From Fasciola hepatica (Eukaryota > Platyhelminthes > Trematoda > Plagiorchiida > Fasciolidae): a stretch of DNA of 64,000 nt. Location: NCBI GenBank assembly GCA_948099385.1, contig CANUEZ040000014.1, positions 682,001 through 746,000 on the forward strand. Reading direction: 5' to 3'. Positions within the stretch are counted from its first letter, which is position 1, and every line of letters starts with the position of its first letter. The translations under genes and the position numbers were made by a program. Positions 1 to 11,499 of the stretch are shown in pieces. The notes under the pieces were generated by a model. It worked only from the letters and a program-made list of their open reading frames with translations. It searched no databases and was not told where the DNA came from.

Positions 1-262
1 GATAGACCAAGAAGAGAGGCAGCTTCTAGGGAATAGAGGGCAGTTGAATCAAAGGGGGAAATAGGGAGAAAGGACGGGATGACAGAAAAGATGACAGAGA
101 GGAGGTTTTGGGAGGTGATAAGCGCAACATGCCTCTGGGATCCCCAGGAGGTATTGTGCAGGCCCTACTCTAAAGAAGTACTGAAAGAACTGTGGTCACA
201 ATGGACTTTGTTATTCCGATGGACCGGAGCGCGGTAAGAAAGAACAGAACAAATGGCAGCAT

Positions 263-645
263 TGTAAGACGCCTTTGAGCAATGCGTGGCCACATTCGCA
301 GCGGATCCCGAAATTAGAAGGCGATTATCAGTGAAATTCTACGACACTAGATTGGTGAACAAACAGTGGCACGAAGCAGATACAAACCTCAATTATGCGA
401 TCACAAGGACTCAAAAAACGAGAACCAAACTGCGGCCTGAGAGAGAGGAGCACGTGTGTCACGCAGGTAAAGAACAAGGATATGACAAAGCAGCGCTCTG
501 GACGTGAACAAACAAACGTTGGTTCGTAAAGAACACAGTGCTTGAAACAAGTCAGTAGTGTAAGTAAGTGAGTGATGTTAAGGAAAACATGGAACTGCAG
601 TGTTTATTTTGGCGGGGGGGGGACTTTTTGCGACCGGTAGTTACA
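263..645 (-). repeat. 3' LTR of BEL-1
   Basis: In the minus-strand sense this repeat begins TGTAACTACCGG at 645 and ends CTTACA at 263, giving the TG...CA ends expected of an LTR. It matches 6387-6760 with, by eye, five substitutions and one change in a G-run (614-622 here). A 73-codon frame on the plus strand (286-507) lies inside the LTR, starts at GTG, and is not taken as a gene. Confidence 0.9.
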
Positions 646-1079
646 CTGCCCACGGGAATCCTCCCGAATCTTAGCAGAGTCAAAGGTTTGGCATAAGGGT
701 GCTGATTCTTCCTGCCGCCTGGATCCTGCTGTCACGGCGCGTACCTAATAACTTGTCGTATACGTTCTACTCATGATCGCACCTGATCCGGTGGCCACAC
801 TGACGCGATGTTACTTTGCATCGTCCATGAGATCTTCTCATCGATGGCGGGCGTAAGGGGAAAACATGGATGCTGTCCTCGGGAAAGCCGTCAAGCACTG
901 GTTGTATGCTCTTGTGTGAGTGTGCGTCAGTGTATGACGGAATCACAGCTGCTGCCATATATGCGGAAAGCCTTCCACAACGCCAGCGAAAAGCGGTGAG
1001 CAGAGCAACGTGTTTGATGGAGGTCACGAAATATAAATGTGTATCATGTAAGTGTGTATGTGTCAGGTTGCATGATAGT

Positions 1080-1476
1080 TTAGTAACTCAGTATGTCGTA
1101 AACGCCCCCACACATGACAGGTTCCCTTAACCACTTCGAAGACGAAGGAAGAACAGCTAGCTGGATATCTTTGCTAACGGCTTTTCCGTCTTTGCTCTCG
1201 AGGAGGCTGATACTGCGCACGTCGCGAATTAGCTTTCCGTTGGCGGTCTTCACCTTCACAGTTCTTTTCATCTCGTCAGAGCTTTTGATGGTTTCCATAA
1301 CCACGCCCACAGACCAGGTGCTGAAATGCTCGTGTTTGTCTGCGACCATCACTACTTCCCCAACCTTGAATGGTTTTGCTTTGATCAGCCACTTTTGTCG
1401 AGCTTGCAGAGCCAGTAGGTGCTTTAGTAGCCATCGCCTCCAAAAAACATTGGCAAGAAAGTTGGCCTGCTTCCAC
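1080..1476 (-). pseudogene. BEL-1 polyprotein C-terminus (DUF5641-like)
   Basis: The extreme C-terminus of Pao/BEL polyproteins carries a DUF5641 domain. The 1080-1352 frame reads VGVVMETIKSSDEMKR then VKVKTANGKLIRDVRSISLL, a close match to the family's GRV..VxxGxDGxxRxVxVKTxxG.xxRPVxKLxLLE pattern. The 1276-1476 frame overlaps it and holds the preceding segment, so there is a frameshift between them. About 430 bp separates the end of this frame from the LTR. Confidence 0.85.
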
Positions 1477-1708
1477 CCGTAGAGGTAGCCCCCACGATAG
1501 TTTAGCTGTCCTTGGAAACCCTCGTTCGATGTTTACGTCAATAAGTCGTTCGGGGTGAGCGCCACATGTGTGAGGTCGCAGTTGGTTACTGGATCCAGTG
1601 GGCGGTTGTTCAGAATCCCCTCGACCTCAGTCATGACGGTGCTCAGCGCCTCGTCCTCGGGCGGCTGTTGCTCAGTGATCGACAGCAATATTCGCCCGGT
1701 GGACCGGA

Positions 1709-2499
1709 TCAGGCGTTCTCATAAGCCGCCGCGGTGACTGGCCTGTGGAGATTGAAGTGCCATCGTACACCACAGTCCACGGTCCAATCCTGCAGTTCGT
1801 CCCTGTTCATGTTTTTGTTCCAACGCTGCAGTTCCCGGTAAGCACCCACGAAGTTCGACCAGTTGTCGGAGTATATATCTGCCGGTACGCCTCTTCGGTT
1901 GATAAAGCTCTGCACGGTCGTGGGAGAGAGTCGGTCGACATTGAATGCGCGACTTCTGAGGGCACCGCGCGTGACTTCATGCACGTCATGATGCACCCGT
2001 ATCGTTTTTCCCACCTCTTTTCACACCTGGCCCACAAGGGCCTGAAATAGTACAACCTGGTGTTGCTGCTCGACCACCAGCCCGGACTCATTCTGTATTC
2101 TGGCAGCGGAGCCATGTGTTGTTTTCCCGCTGCGGCACTGCGTCTCCTATAATGTGCACAGCTTAGGATTACGCGTCTTACAGTCGCTCTTTCTCTCAGC
2201 AATCAAAGGCTCCTTCGGATGACTCTTGTCACGTGACTTTCCCCGGCATGTCCCCCCACGGCTTGGACGCTTTGGATAATTAGCTCTATCACAGGTTGTC
2301 CAGCCGGTAGCAATATGGTATATTTCGTGGTAAAGCTCAGGTGGGAGTTGGTCAGCCCACCATCTACTCGTAGTAATCCATTAATAAGTTTGGGGTTTAA
2401 ATGCATCAAGTCACCTCTCGGAGATGATATTTCTTCGTCGATTGGTCCCGCTTCTTCGGCCCTCCTCAGTTCTCGGGTGGCAGACTCCCGTTGTATCAT
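1709..2499 (-). pseudogene. BEL-1 integrase (H2C2 plus DDE core)
   Basis: The integrase inserts element cDNA into the host genome. The 2203-2499 frame has the pre-integrase H2C2 region (HLNPKLINGLLRVDGGLTNS then PVIELIIQ...GHAGESHVTRVIR). The core is in two overlapping frames: 1807-2202 has LYYFRPLWARCEKRW and YGCIMTCMKSRAVPSEVAHS, and 1709-2014 has FINRRGVPADIYSDNWSNFV then WHFNLHRPVTAAAYEN. The second Asp (SDNWSNF) and the Glu (AAAYEN) are retained. The first Asp position of the usual VDYFGP reads Tyr in LYYFRP. The core is frameshifted between the two frames. Confidence 0.87.
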
Positions 2500-3265
2500 C
2501 TTGAAGATATCGTGCTCTGCGGCTCGTCATTCTTCGGGACTTGTCGGACCCAGTCGTACACGTCAGGATGGGCGGATCCCTCTCATGACTAGCAAAAGTC
2601 TCTTGAAACTGGCCGATCAAACAAATGCACGAATTGTTTTCGACCAGGAAGAAAACCTGACCCATCCTGACAAAATGAATGTTGCTCAGACGACAGTGGC
2701 CGTCATCACTAAACCTTCGATCTCCAAAGGCAATTCCAGGATGGGGGTTAGTTCTTACACGGGCCAGTCCCGTTTTATCATTTGCAGGAATTTCGGTCCT
2801 CCGGTCTACGTGCCGAGTTGCCGGGAGTTGGTCACACCTCGGGAGAACAGATCGGCTGAGTTATCTCCAGAACTGACATGCTTCCACTGGCTCATGGCCG
2901 ATTCGCCGTGGATGATTGTGAGTCGGTTGGCAACGAAAGTACTAAACTGGCTCCCGACATTGTTAGTTTAGTACAGTACCATCGTCGAGTCCTTCCAGGA
3001 ACCAGCCGACCAAAATGTAGAATTCGAAGCATCTCTTTACCGCTTGTACCGCCCCGACTGCTAACACGGCTGCGCTGAGTTCAAGGCATGGGATCGAGAC
3101 CGACTTTAGTGGAGCGACGCGGGCCTAAGTGAACAGAATCCTTGTAGTATGTTGTCCATCTCCCGTGCACCATCTTCCGTACACCACCGCTCCGTAACCG
3201 ACTTCGGATGCATCAGGAAAGGCGCATAGTTCTCCCGTTTGTGTTGTATGACCAGGGAGCAGGCA
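2500..3265 (-). pseudogene. BEL-1 RNase H/A17-like spacer region, badly decayed
   Basis: In an intact Pao/BEL element the RNase H part lies between the RT thumb and the integrase zinc-binding domain, which is this interval on the minus strand. No frame longer than about 85 codons covers it and I cannot align a clear RNase H active site. The 2411-2665 minus frame lies next to the H2C2 segment and is likely the distal spacer. The assignment rests mainly on position. Confidence 0.5.
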
Positions 3266-4200
3266 TCAAGGAATCCGTATATCCCCTAGTTTCTTCAAGG
3301 CCTTCAGAAATTCTTTCCAGTCCAGCCGGTCTCCTCGGTCCGGTAGCTGGTCCCAGTCGACTTGCTTACGGCAGAGAAGCCACAGCAGGATCCTTCCGGG
3401 TAACAGCCAGGGAAAGAAGAAACTGAGCGGGTCGAACAAACTAGAGACAGCAAGAAGTATGCCACAACGGGTTACTGGCAGCTCGGGAACGTTCAGCTCG
3501 AAAACACAGTCGTCCGTTTCCGCGTTCCATTGTATTCCTAGAGTGCTTTCGGTAGGGGGTGAAGAGCTGCGTAAATCTCTAACCCTTTTGGTCCTCTCGT
3601 GGTAAGGAATGACCTTGAGCACTTCTGAAGCGTTCGACATCCATTCCGTTAGATGGAAGCCGCCCTCTTCTAGCAATCTTGCCAGACCTCTTAACTGAGC
3701 TAGGGCAGAGTCTGCATCACGGAATGACCCAAGATAGTCGTCTACGTAGAAGTTTCTGCTGACGCTATCCTTCACCGACCGGAGGACCAAATCTCCATGT
3801 TTGTTCGCCGATTCTCGGAGGGCGCAGTTCGCGCAAAACGGTGATGATATGGCTCAGAAGGTGTGGACGGTCATCTTGTATTTTACCACTGCGTTGTCCC
3901 GGTCGTTCTTTTCCCACGACAGAAAACGCAAAGCATGTCTTTCTTCTACCGGTATTTTCACCTGGTAAAACATTTCTCTGATGTAATCCGACAAGGCCAA
4001 CCTACCCATCCTGAAATGGCACAGTGGCGTGGTTCAGTGGGGCCCTTGTGGTAGGCGATCCTTCAACGACTTGCCCTGGAAATTGGCTGCACGGTCGAAA
4101 ATCGCCCGCAGTTTTCGGATTTCTTGGGGTCAATAACCGGGCGGTGAGGTAGACACCAGATCCAATTACAGCAGTCGGCGGTCGCAGGCACCTTTCCAAC
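3266..4200 (-). pseudogene. BEL-1 reverse transcriptase
   Basis: The RT palm is split. The 4002-4199 frame has the upstream segment (FRPCSQFPGQVVEGSP...LNHATVPFQ, corresponding to the family's RVVFDC-to-LNDxLLQGPDL region). The bases between 3790 and 4000 read in another frame as a typical DIREMFYQVKIP stretch. The 3266-3790 frame has the catalytic NFYVDDYLGS near residue 15, then the thumb and the start of the A17-like region (LGIQWNAETDDCVF; ILLAVSSLFDPL). The YVDD aspartates are intact, so the damage is frame breaks and not active-site loss. Confidence 0.88.
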
Positions 4201-4276
4201 GTAGCCGAGAGCTTCGTTTTGCTTCATTATTTTGCATGTCTATCCCACAGATCCTGGTCCCGAACGAAGCTCTCCT

Positions 4277-4996
4277 TCAGTCGCAGTAGTCTTTGCAGAG
4301 CTTAGTCTTTGTTATCAACCCAAGGGTCAGCTGGTGTGCACCATGGGGGGAGAACCTTGAACGTATTTTAAGGGATCTTGTTCCTTGCCACAATGTCTGC
4401 AAAGCGAAGTGGTTCCCCTGAGACATCGATAGTTCTTCGTCTCTGATGTCACAAAGCTCTTTTTCATACTGCTGTTGCAAGTGATACTCTATGCGGTCCC
4501 TTTCGGCTGATATGAAATTCACGGAGCCACTTCTCCCAATTGGATCATATAATATCCATATAAGAGCAGTGCATACGGCATAAGGTTCCTGGTGGTTGCC
4601 CACTATTTGGTCCAGTACCCAATGTGCCTCTAGCACTTCACAGCCAGTAAGTAGGTCCACTTCATCGTCTTTCCAGTCCACAACGGTTACATCCTGCTGG
4701 TGGGGCCATCTAGTCAAAATTGCGTCCACCGACCTTTGTGCTCGCATGGGGAGGTCAGCCGATGTGAATGCCCCCTTTGGTTCGATCTGTTCGTTAGTGT
4801 CTACGGAGATGAGCTGTAACCTCAACCGGCCGGCAGTCATTACTTGTGATCCGCCCACCGTGCTCACTGCCAAAGACGTTGTACTTTTAGCGAGCCGGTG
4901 TTTGTCGGCAAGGCGCTCCTTCCCTGGGGTGGTGTCCGATCCACTGTCGACCAAGGCAAAAGCTTTGACCACCCCGGTCGGTGACATCACTCCCAC
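4277..4996 (-). pseudogene. BEL-1 aspartic protease domain
   Basis: This 239-codon minus-strand frame holds the retropepsin-like protease that would process the polyprotein. The active-site loop is ALVDSGSDTT near residue 17, so the catalytic Asp is retained. About 110 residues later comes DLLTGCEVLEAHWVLDQ, followed by GNHQEPYAVCTALIWIL, a block typical of Pao/BEL between protease and RT. It is one of the longest uninterrupted frames of the element. The end of the frame (4277-4400) no longer resembles the family and is probably frameshifted. Confidence 0.85.
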
Positions 4997-5320
4997 GGCA
5001 ACTACCCCTAAAAGTACTGGTTTACTGGTATACCGCGATGTTCAGAAAATCACACTGGGCTTGGTGGTCGTCTCTAGTGTTGCTTCTCTCGCTTGGTGCG
5101 AAAATCGATAGTGTCTGCCAGGGCAACCCTCGTGACCACATCTGGTCCTTATACGACAGGCTGCTACTCTGTGCTTGGTGTTGAGGCATATAAAGCACGC
5201 TTCTGTCGACCTCGCCATTCCCCAACGTTCGTCTATTGTGGCGTTGATGAACTTGGGGCCTTCCAGTAGCCCGTGGCTAGCTTCACAAGACCTGCGACTT
5301 AGATACGTCAGAGCCCCGCG

Positions 5321-6417
5321 TTAAATGGCGTGCGCATCGGTCCAAGGCTGATATTTCGGGTATCTCCGAGAGGTGGTTTGAGCCTGGCTAGTCTTAGATT
5401 TGTTTGCCTGGGTACTGTCCCGGATGATTCGGCTACGTCTACAGTCGGTTAACTTGGTTTGCTTGTCCAAGCATTCGGTAAAGTCTTCGAAGTTAGCCCC
5501 ACGAACGCCTCGGCTTATACCTTCCGCTTCTTCCGCCCACCGACGCTGTAGCTCGCGATAGAAGTGACGGACTATGCCGTCTATGGTGTGCATTGCATCG
5601 AGATCAGCCCAGTTACTTGAATGGTTGGAGGCTGTTGGACAATTTCGCAATTTTCTCACCAGGTCGGCCATCGCATAGACATCGCCCTTGGTTCTTTTGG
5701 CCTTTGCCATCACGTCCTCTATTAGATTATGGACTACTTTGAATGGCTGGCCGAACAGGTCCCCAAAAGCTTTCTTGCTCGTGTGTAGCTGTGTTCCGGG
5801 CCGAGCATGGTAATTCCGTCGGTAGATTCTGTTGCTCGGCCTCGACAGTAATGAGTCAGGTAGAGGACCCTTTGCCCGGGGTCGATTATCTTGTTTTCGA
5901 CGAAAGTTTCGAACTGCTCGATGAACATGTGTAATGTTCAGGTAGGCCGTCGAACAACTGTCAGCTCTACTCTTGGCAGGTCGGTCGTTGGTAGCGTTGA
6001 TGTTTTATATTTGATGAAAGGTGCAGAGTTTCCCATTTAAATTTGTTTTGATCTGTCAGATAGGCCGTAGTCGTTGATCTGTTCACGCCCGTTCTGTCTG
6101 CTTTTATCTTTTGCTTCCTGAGCCTGCTGCCTAGCCGATAACTGTTGTTGCTCTGGGTCTAATTTCCTAGGCTTGAATAGATCGATACTCTAGCAATCCG
6201 TATTACCCTCAGTAATACATAAGCTAGAACTGACAGGACTGGGTGACCTAGCACCAACTAAAGAATCAAAAGTACCCAAAGCCTCCTCAGTGACTTGCCG
6301 TATTACTTCCCGTCCAGGTTTCAATTGATTCGATTCTTTCTTTGCATGTTGCTTATTTTCTCTTTCCAAATTGATCAATTTAGCACTGTAAGACACCTTT
6401 GAGCAATGCGTAGCCAC
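5321..6417 (-). pseudogene. BEL-1 gag (DUF1759-like), in three broken frames
   Basis: The Gag of a Pao/BEL element assembles the particle around element RNA. Three minus-strand frames carry it: 6190-6417 (N-terminal, Glu/Lys-rich then Ser/Pro-rich), 5734-5928 and 5321-5713. The middle frame has the DUF1759 hallmark (FIEQFETFVENK, then PGQRVLYLTHYCRGRA and a YTRARKLL helix). The third continues as MADLVRKLRNCP...NFEDFTECLDKQ. The same three blocks occur in the same order in BEL-2 at 62.7-63.7 kb, which confirms that they belong to one gene. I see no intact CCHC knuckle here. Confidence 0.85.
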
Positions 6418-6760
6418 ATTCGCAGCGGATCCCGAAATTAGAAGGCGATTATCAGTGAAATTCTACGACACTAGATTGGTGAACAAACAGTGGCACGAAG
6501 CAGATACAAACCTCAATTATGCGATCACAAGGACTCAAAAAACGAGAACCAAACTGCGGCCTGCGAGAGAGGAGCACGTGTGTCACGCAGGTAAAGAACA
6601 AGGATATGACAAAGCAGCGCTCTGGACGTGAACAAACAAACGTTGGTTCGTAAAGAACACAGTGCTTGAAACAAGTCAGTAGTGTAAGTAAGTGAGTGAT
6701 GTTAAGGAAAACATGGAACTGCAGTGTTTATTTTGGCGGGGGGGGATTTTTCGCGACCGG
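6387..6760 (-). repeat. 5' LTR of BEL-1, first 8 bases missing
   Basis: This is the upstream LTR of the minus-strand element and is roughly 98-99% identical to 263-637. Identity stops at 6760 (CGACCGG on the plus strand). The next eight bases of the other LTR (638-645, containing the terminal TG) are absent, and unrelated sequence beginning CCCTCGCGAG follows. The outer LTR edge has therefore been lost or replaced. The gag-side frame (6190-6417) starts inside this LTR. Confidence 0.9.
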
Positions 6761-7155
6761 CCCTCGCGAGCGTCACTGGCAGAAATTAACTCGGCCTGGA
6801 GGGAGCTTATGGAAAAATGCTAATAAACATAAGGAACAGGATAAACTCGAGCGCTGAACCCTGGGGAATGATGGCATTCACAGGAAGTGGCTGGGTCAGA
6901 ACCCCGTTAATTAGGACGAAAGCGATTTGCTCACTAAGGAAGCCTGCTGTTCACGGTGCTGGAGTGGAAGAGATCGTCAACGAGGACAGTTTCACCGGAC
7001 CAACTTCATGCCAAGCACGGCCGGAGACCTTAGAGATGTCAGACGACGCCATGCGTTTTCTCTGTTTCCGTTCAGAGCGGCCAACCAGTTCTGTGAGACA
7101 AGAGCTGGGATGTCACCGATGGAACGGCAAGGTCGGAATCCATGTAGGCGACTAC
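6761..7155. other. Unassigned stretch right of BEL-1
   Basis: This stretch begins at the abrupt end of LTR homology at 6760. A 119-codon plus frame (6817-7176) and an overlapping 80-codon frame are present, but neither shows a family motif I recognise. There is no repeat that I can match elsewhere in the window. Confidence 0.5.
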
Positions 7156-8815
7156 TCAGCTGTTCTTAATTTCTGAGAAGCTCATACAGTTGGTGGGAGA
7201 TGACAGTTTGAACACTTTCAAAATAGAGAGTGAGGAAAATAGGATGGCTGTTTTTCTAACAAAAACGGAAGCCGCTTTTGAAAATAGGAAAAAGTATGGC
7301 GCTTTTCCGGAGGATTGAAGAAGCAGGAAGTTGAGGGGAGGGACTGAAGGACGACAAAAGAGGAGGGCCATTTCATGCGCACACCTTTTGAGGACGGTGG
7401 TTTGCATGCCTCCAGGGAGCGCGGCAATTTGCAGATTTTTCTATAGCTTATATGAGGTATGAAAATGGGAGGCAGATGGACTAAAGGGGACCGGAGGAGT
7501 TAGATAAGAGAATAAAATAAAACTGAAGACAAATCAAGAGGCAGAAACCTGAACTTTCTCTTGTGGTTCACGAAAAAGGTCACCAGGGGAATCACAGATC
7601 AGAAAAAAATTGTAAGGGCAAATTTGCGGAAGACTTTGTTGGCAAGGGACCAAACTTTTCAGCTACCGGTGGAAAATGAGAGTAAGCTTCCAGTTCCTCA
7701 ATGAACCAAGTGTTATCTGGCCCTGCGTTGTTGACCAGCATCTGCTTCTGACATGTAAGAGGCGGGGAAGGGAGTCGGGGTTGGGCGAGCGGCGCTGGCG
7801 GCAAATTTTTGCACGCCTCAAGAGCACGGCGGGGCGACAATCGTGGTTGAACCACCTAGGGGTTTGGGTTTGCCATGCTTGGAAAAGTGAGAAACAAGAG
7901 CTGCGTACCTTGAAGAACGATGTCAGTGAAATTAGAAACGGAAACGGAAAAGTCCGAAACAAAGATGCAACCATTTCAAGGATGGGATGCCAGGAAATCG
8001 TGAAAGCTGTCCAAGTTATCTGTTTTGTACTGCCAACATATGTAATTCTAGGTGGGTGGAGGATCGGGCTGAGCAAAACTGATAGAACAGGAAATAATAC
8101 GGTAGTAAGATGAACCGAGTGGAGGAAGGGCAAAGAAGCTCAAGAGGGGAAACCAACAGAAGTGAGAATAAGACCATAGGTATGGGCACGACAGCCGGCT
8201 CGATTTGGGATGCTTGTGGAGAGGCCAGCAAGTGGGCAAAGGTGGTTGACCACGGCGGAATATTCGGCTTGGTGCCCCAGAGCCAAAGTGCCCGGTTAGT
8301 GAATCAACCAACCTCAATTCTGAACGATAAAATCTCCTGAGATGGAGTTATAGCAGTTGAAACCTGACATGAACAAGCTACCAGTGTTTGAAGGTAAGAA
8401 ATCGAAGATCGTTGAGTGACTACTGTCGGTTTAATCGTAAACAAGAAAGCTCTGAGTAAATCAGGGAATTTGCAGCTTAAGCCACGTTAACTGAGATCCA
8501 CATTTAGAAAATTTAAGATTATGGGTCCTGGATCTGGTGGCTGACTGGCGGATAAAGGCACAGGGATCCGCTTTGGGTGAAAAAGGGGTGGAACTACGTT
8601 ATTTAGAAATATGAAGTGGGTGGTGTTCGGTGAGAGAGAAGTTTGAGTTTCGGCCAAAAACAAGCGAGAGGAAAGGAAGACTGATGAAACTGTAGTACGG
8701 AATTGATATAACCATTTGGCCCGCAAACATTGTTGTGGCTGATGAGTTCAACCTTGTTTTCCAAGCGAGCGGAACAAGCAAAAGATCGAGTTGGCATGTG
8801 ATGGCTCATTTCCAT
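7156..8815 (-). mobile_element. Non-LTR retrotransposon copy C (faint CR1/Jockey-like remnant)
   Basis: The minus-strand frame 7663-8133 contains TPRWFNHDCRPAVLLRRA then KICRQRRSPN and CWSTT.. LRNWKLT. This fits the basic linker between endonuclease and RT in CR1/Jockey-type proteins (usual form PWFNxECRxAxxxK). The 8603-8815 frame has ARLENKVELISHNN, compatible with the NARSLxNKxxEL start of an AP-endonuclease. No RT catalytic motif is visible downstream (7156-7660). The copy is heavily decayed and could be a chance resemblance apart from the WFNHDCR block. Confidence 0.45.
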
Positions 8816-8819
8816 GATT

Positions 8820-11480
8820 CCATATAAAAAGGGAGCCGGCGCCCCTGAACCTGAGACATAGAACGGCGAGGGTAGGGTAGGGTCTCAATAAATCAGGCAT
8901 GGTAGTGTGCCAAAAGGAAACAGAACTGCCTTATACCGTAAAAACAGAGCTACCACCATAAAGAGGAATGTGCGGGCACGCCCGTAAGACCACTTGTGTC
9001 AAGGACCGGTACAAAATCAGTTCGAACAAAAAGTGTTTCGTACTCTACCGCCAACCCTGTTTCTGCCCTCTGTTCGTGAGGTGTAGTCGCTGCCAGGGTA
9101 TTTGGAAGAAAGAAAGTATGACGAATGGTTAGTGGAATAGGTTCAAACTTTTCAGCTTACAACAGTGCAAGGAGAAAGTGGAAAGGATCTCCGTGAGGTA
9201 ACCGGCCTGTCTGGTTACTGACAACTGACTCTTTTCCGTGTTACTTCAAGTCAGGCTGCAGGCTTTGTTTTGGGCTTACACTCACGAGGTACTGACTACA
9301 AAAACCGGGACGGCAAACCCATCGCGTACACGTGACACCATTTTATATTATCATTCCTCCATTTAAGGATGGTGTTGCCACGTGTTTCTCAGTACAGGTT
9401 CTACTGAGCACCTCAAAGATTTTCGTTTTCTGCAAGACTACAATTTGTGAACCCTGCCTGTGAGCCCCTGTTTTCAGGTGTATACCATCCCATTAGTATG
9501 GTAGCGTTACTTTGGAGAAACCGTGGATAACTGAAATGCGACTTCAGGCCCGTAGCTTAGGTTCACTTTATGCCTGCCAAGTTTGATTAGAAACGGCATT
9601 GGCCGAGGCCACCCAGACTTTCAGATTTCTCTCTGCGGCATGAAGTGGAGTCGGCACCCATAAAGGTAACTCACAAAAATCTCGATTGGAACAACAAGTA
9701 GCAACCTTCAGTGGGTCTCAGGACCAGAAGGAGATTGATTTGCAGTTTCTGCGGTACCTAATTTGGAATCACAAAAGAGCAAGTTTATCCAGATCTGATG
9801 TATGCGACCGGACTAAGCATTTAAACCCAGAGTTTCAACGTCCATTGGTTTAAGCAAAACGGTAACAAACCTTTCAAGGTCGGATCTTAACCTCACAAAC
9901 GAACGGGCAAATATGGGAAATGTTTTGTATGGAATAGCTCTACGAAGTAACGTCGAATATGGTCTCACTTGTAAGGCGCGCAGAGAATTTAGAGGGATTT
10001 TCAATATAGACCATTTGCAACCGCTGCCTTTATTTTATCAATAGGCTTTGGTGGCTAGGTATGCCACATGACTAATAGTTACTCCTCAGCATCTTATCAA
10101 AATATGGGATCAGGTATTCCACTCTCTATAGAAGATTCCATATCTTGACTGAAATTGTTCTTTTTAGTCACATGAAGAGGTTTACTGTTGGATGTATTAT
10201 TACCTCAAAGAACTCACCCATATCTGGAGCTCGTAACCCCGTTTCACAAGTCTTGTGCGGCATATATGTGACTCTCATCAATCATCTATTAAGGTACACA
10301 ACGGTCACCCAAACGCTAGCCATTCTGTCTGACTATTTGGAAGCTCAGACAAGCTTCAGCTCGTTCAATCGACTAGATGCTTGCAGCCTGCTTGTTTAAG
10401 CCATCCTGGTGCTGCCTTGCATTGACCAAGCACGATTTTTCTGCAAGCGGATCCAGAAATTTTGGACATCCTAGCTTTTCGGCTCTGGTTGTTGGCTCCT
10501 TTGGCCTCCCGAATTCCGCCGGCTCGACAAGACAGCTAGCGTAACAGTTAGACCAAACATCGGCCTTGGGTACGCTCTTTTAATCCTCTGGACGGGAACG
10601 GTTTTCACAAGGATGGCTGGCGCATCCGAACTGCTCCAAAATAGAAAGCAAAACCTTACAAAGAGTTTGAGATGCCGAGTATGAAGTCTTGAAACGTTGG
10701 ACCAGTACACGGGTGCGAAGTTTGAGCCCAGTTATTGCCATGTACTGTGGGCTCCTCGTTAAGTGAATAGTTCCGGCAACTTGAAAGATAGTTCCCCGGG
10801 ATTATTTTACAATGGAACAAGGAGAAAATATTCGGGATAAAAGTCTTGGCGGTATCTTGCCTCTGGTATTGCTGGCAAGCAGAAGATAGGTCTTTGGACA
10901 ACGGGATAGGCTTCCCTTTGAAGAATATGGATAGGCGTGAATCATACGGTGACGTACCCAATTGCGTGTGTCGAGTACGACCAGCAGGTCTGTCGGAAAG
11001 GTGCCAACCCTATGCAAATTTCTTACCAGCTTGATAGATAACAGACCAAGTTAAAGTGGCTTAAATTTGGTCTCAGTTCCCGAGAAACTCGCAGTCAGCA
11101 ATGCTTACGATTAGAGAGAATATGAACCCGCATTTTTCTAAAGTATTTCCCAAAAGCACTTCGCCCTGAACCTGATTTATTGCCCACACACAAGTAAAGC
11201 CCACGACAAAGCATTCGAATCAAAGGAATGGCGAAATAAGTCATTCCGGAGATCTTTGACGTTTGGATAGGCGGGAACTCTTTGGTGAATACAGAAAAGA
11301 ATTCCACTTCCGGATTTAATTGGTGGATAAGGACTTTAGTGAATATGTTCCCCATCACGCTGCTACAAGAAGCATCTTGTTTTCGATTCCTGCCACTTCT
11401 TACGCAAATAATCTTCCTTGCTGTAAATAACTTCTGTTGTGATCAGGGCTGCATTTGCTTACATAAATTACACAGTTCGA
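8820..11480. other. Unassigned 2.7 kb stretch
   Basis: No frame here exceeds about 100 codons and none shows a motif I can name. The composition is mixed without strong strand skew. I looked for RT, integrase, EN and RNase H blocks in all frames and found none that I trust. A decayed 5' part of non-LTR copy F may begin near 11.3 kb. Confidence 0.5.
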
Positions 11481-11499
11481 TCACACGTATACACCACCT

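Larger units (their letters stand above)
258..6760 (-). mobile_element. Pao/BEL LTR retrotransposon BEL-1 (degenerate)
   Basis: A nearly full-length Pao/BEL element lies on the minus strand. Direct repeats of about 380 bp bound it, and the internal domains follow Pao/BEL order: gag (DUF1759-like), aspartic protease, reverse transcriptase with YVDD, an RNase H/A17-like segment, H2C2 zinc-binding and integrase core, and a DUF5641-like C-terminus. An intact element would encode one polyprotein; here each domain sits in a separate short frame, so it is inactive by itself. No target-site duplication is visible next to the repeats. Family assignment is strong because protease, RT, integrase and DUF5641 motifs all agree. 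Confidence 0.93.

Noticed and set aside
286..507. Plus-strand 73-codon frame in the left LTR of BEL-1
   Set aside because: It lies antisense within the LTR, starts at GTG, shows no domain, and the matching start codon is changed (GTG to GTA) in the other LTR copy.
8735..8760. CTGATGAGT sequence resembling a hammerhead core
   Set aside because: No downstream GAAAC with stem pairing was found; it also falls in the copy C frame.
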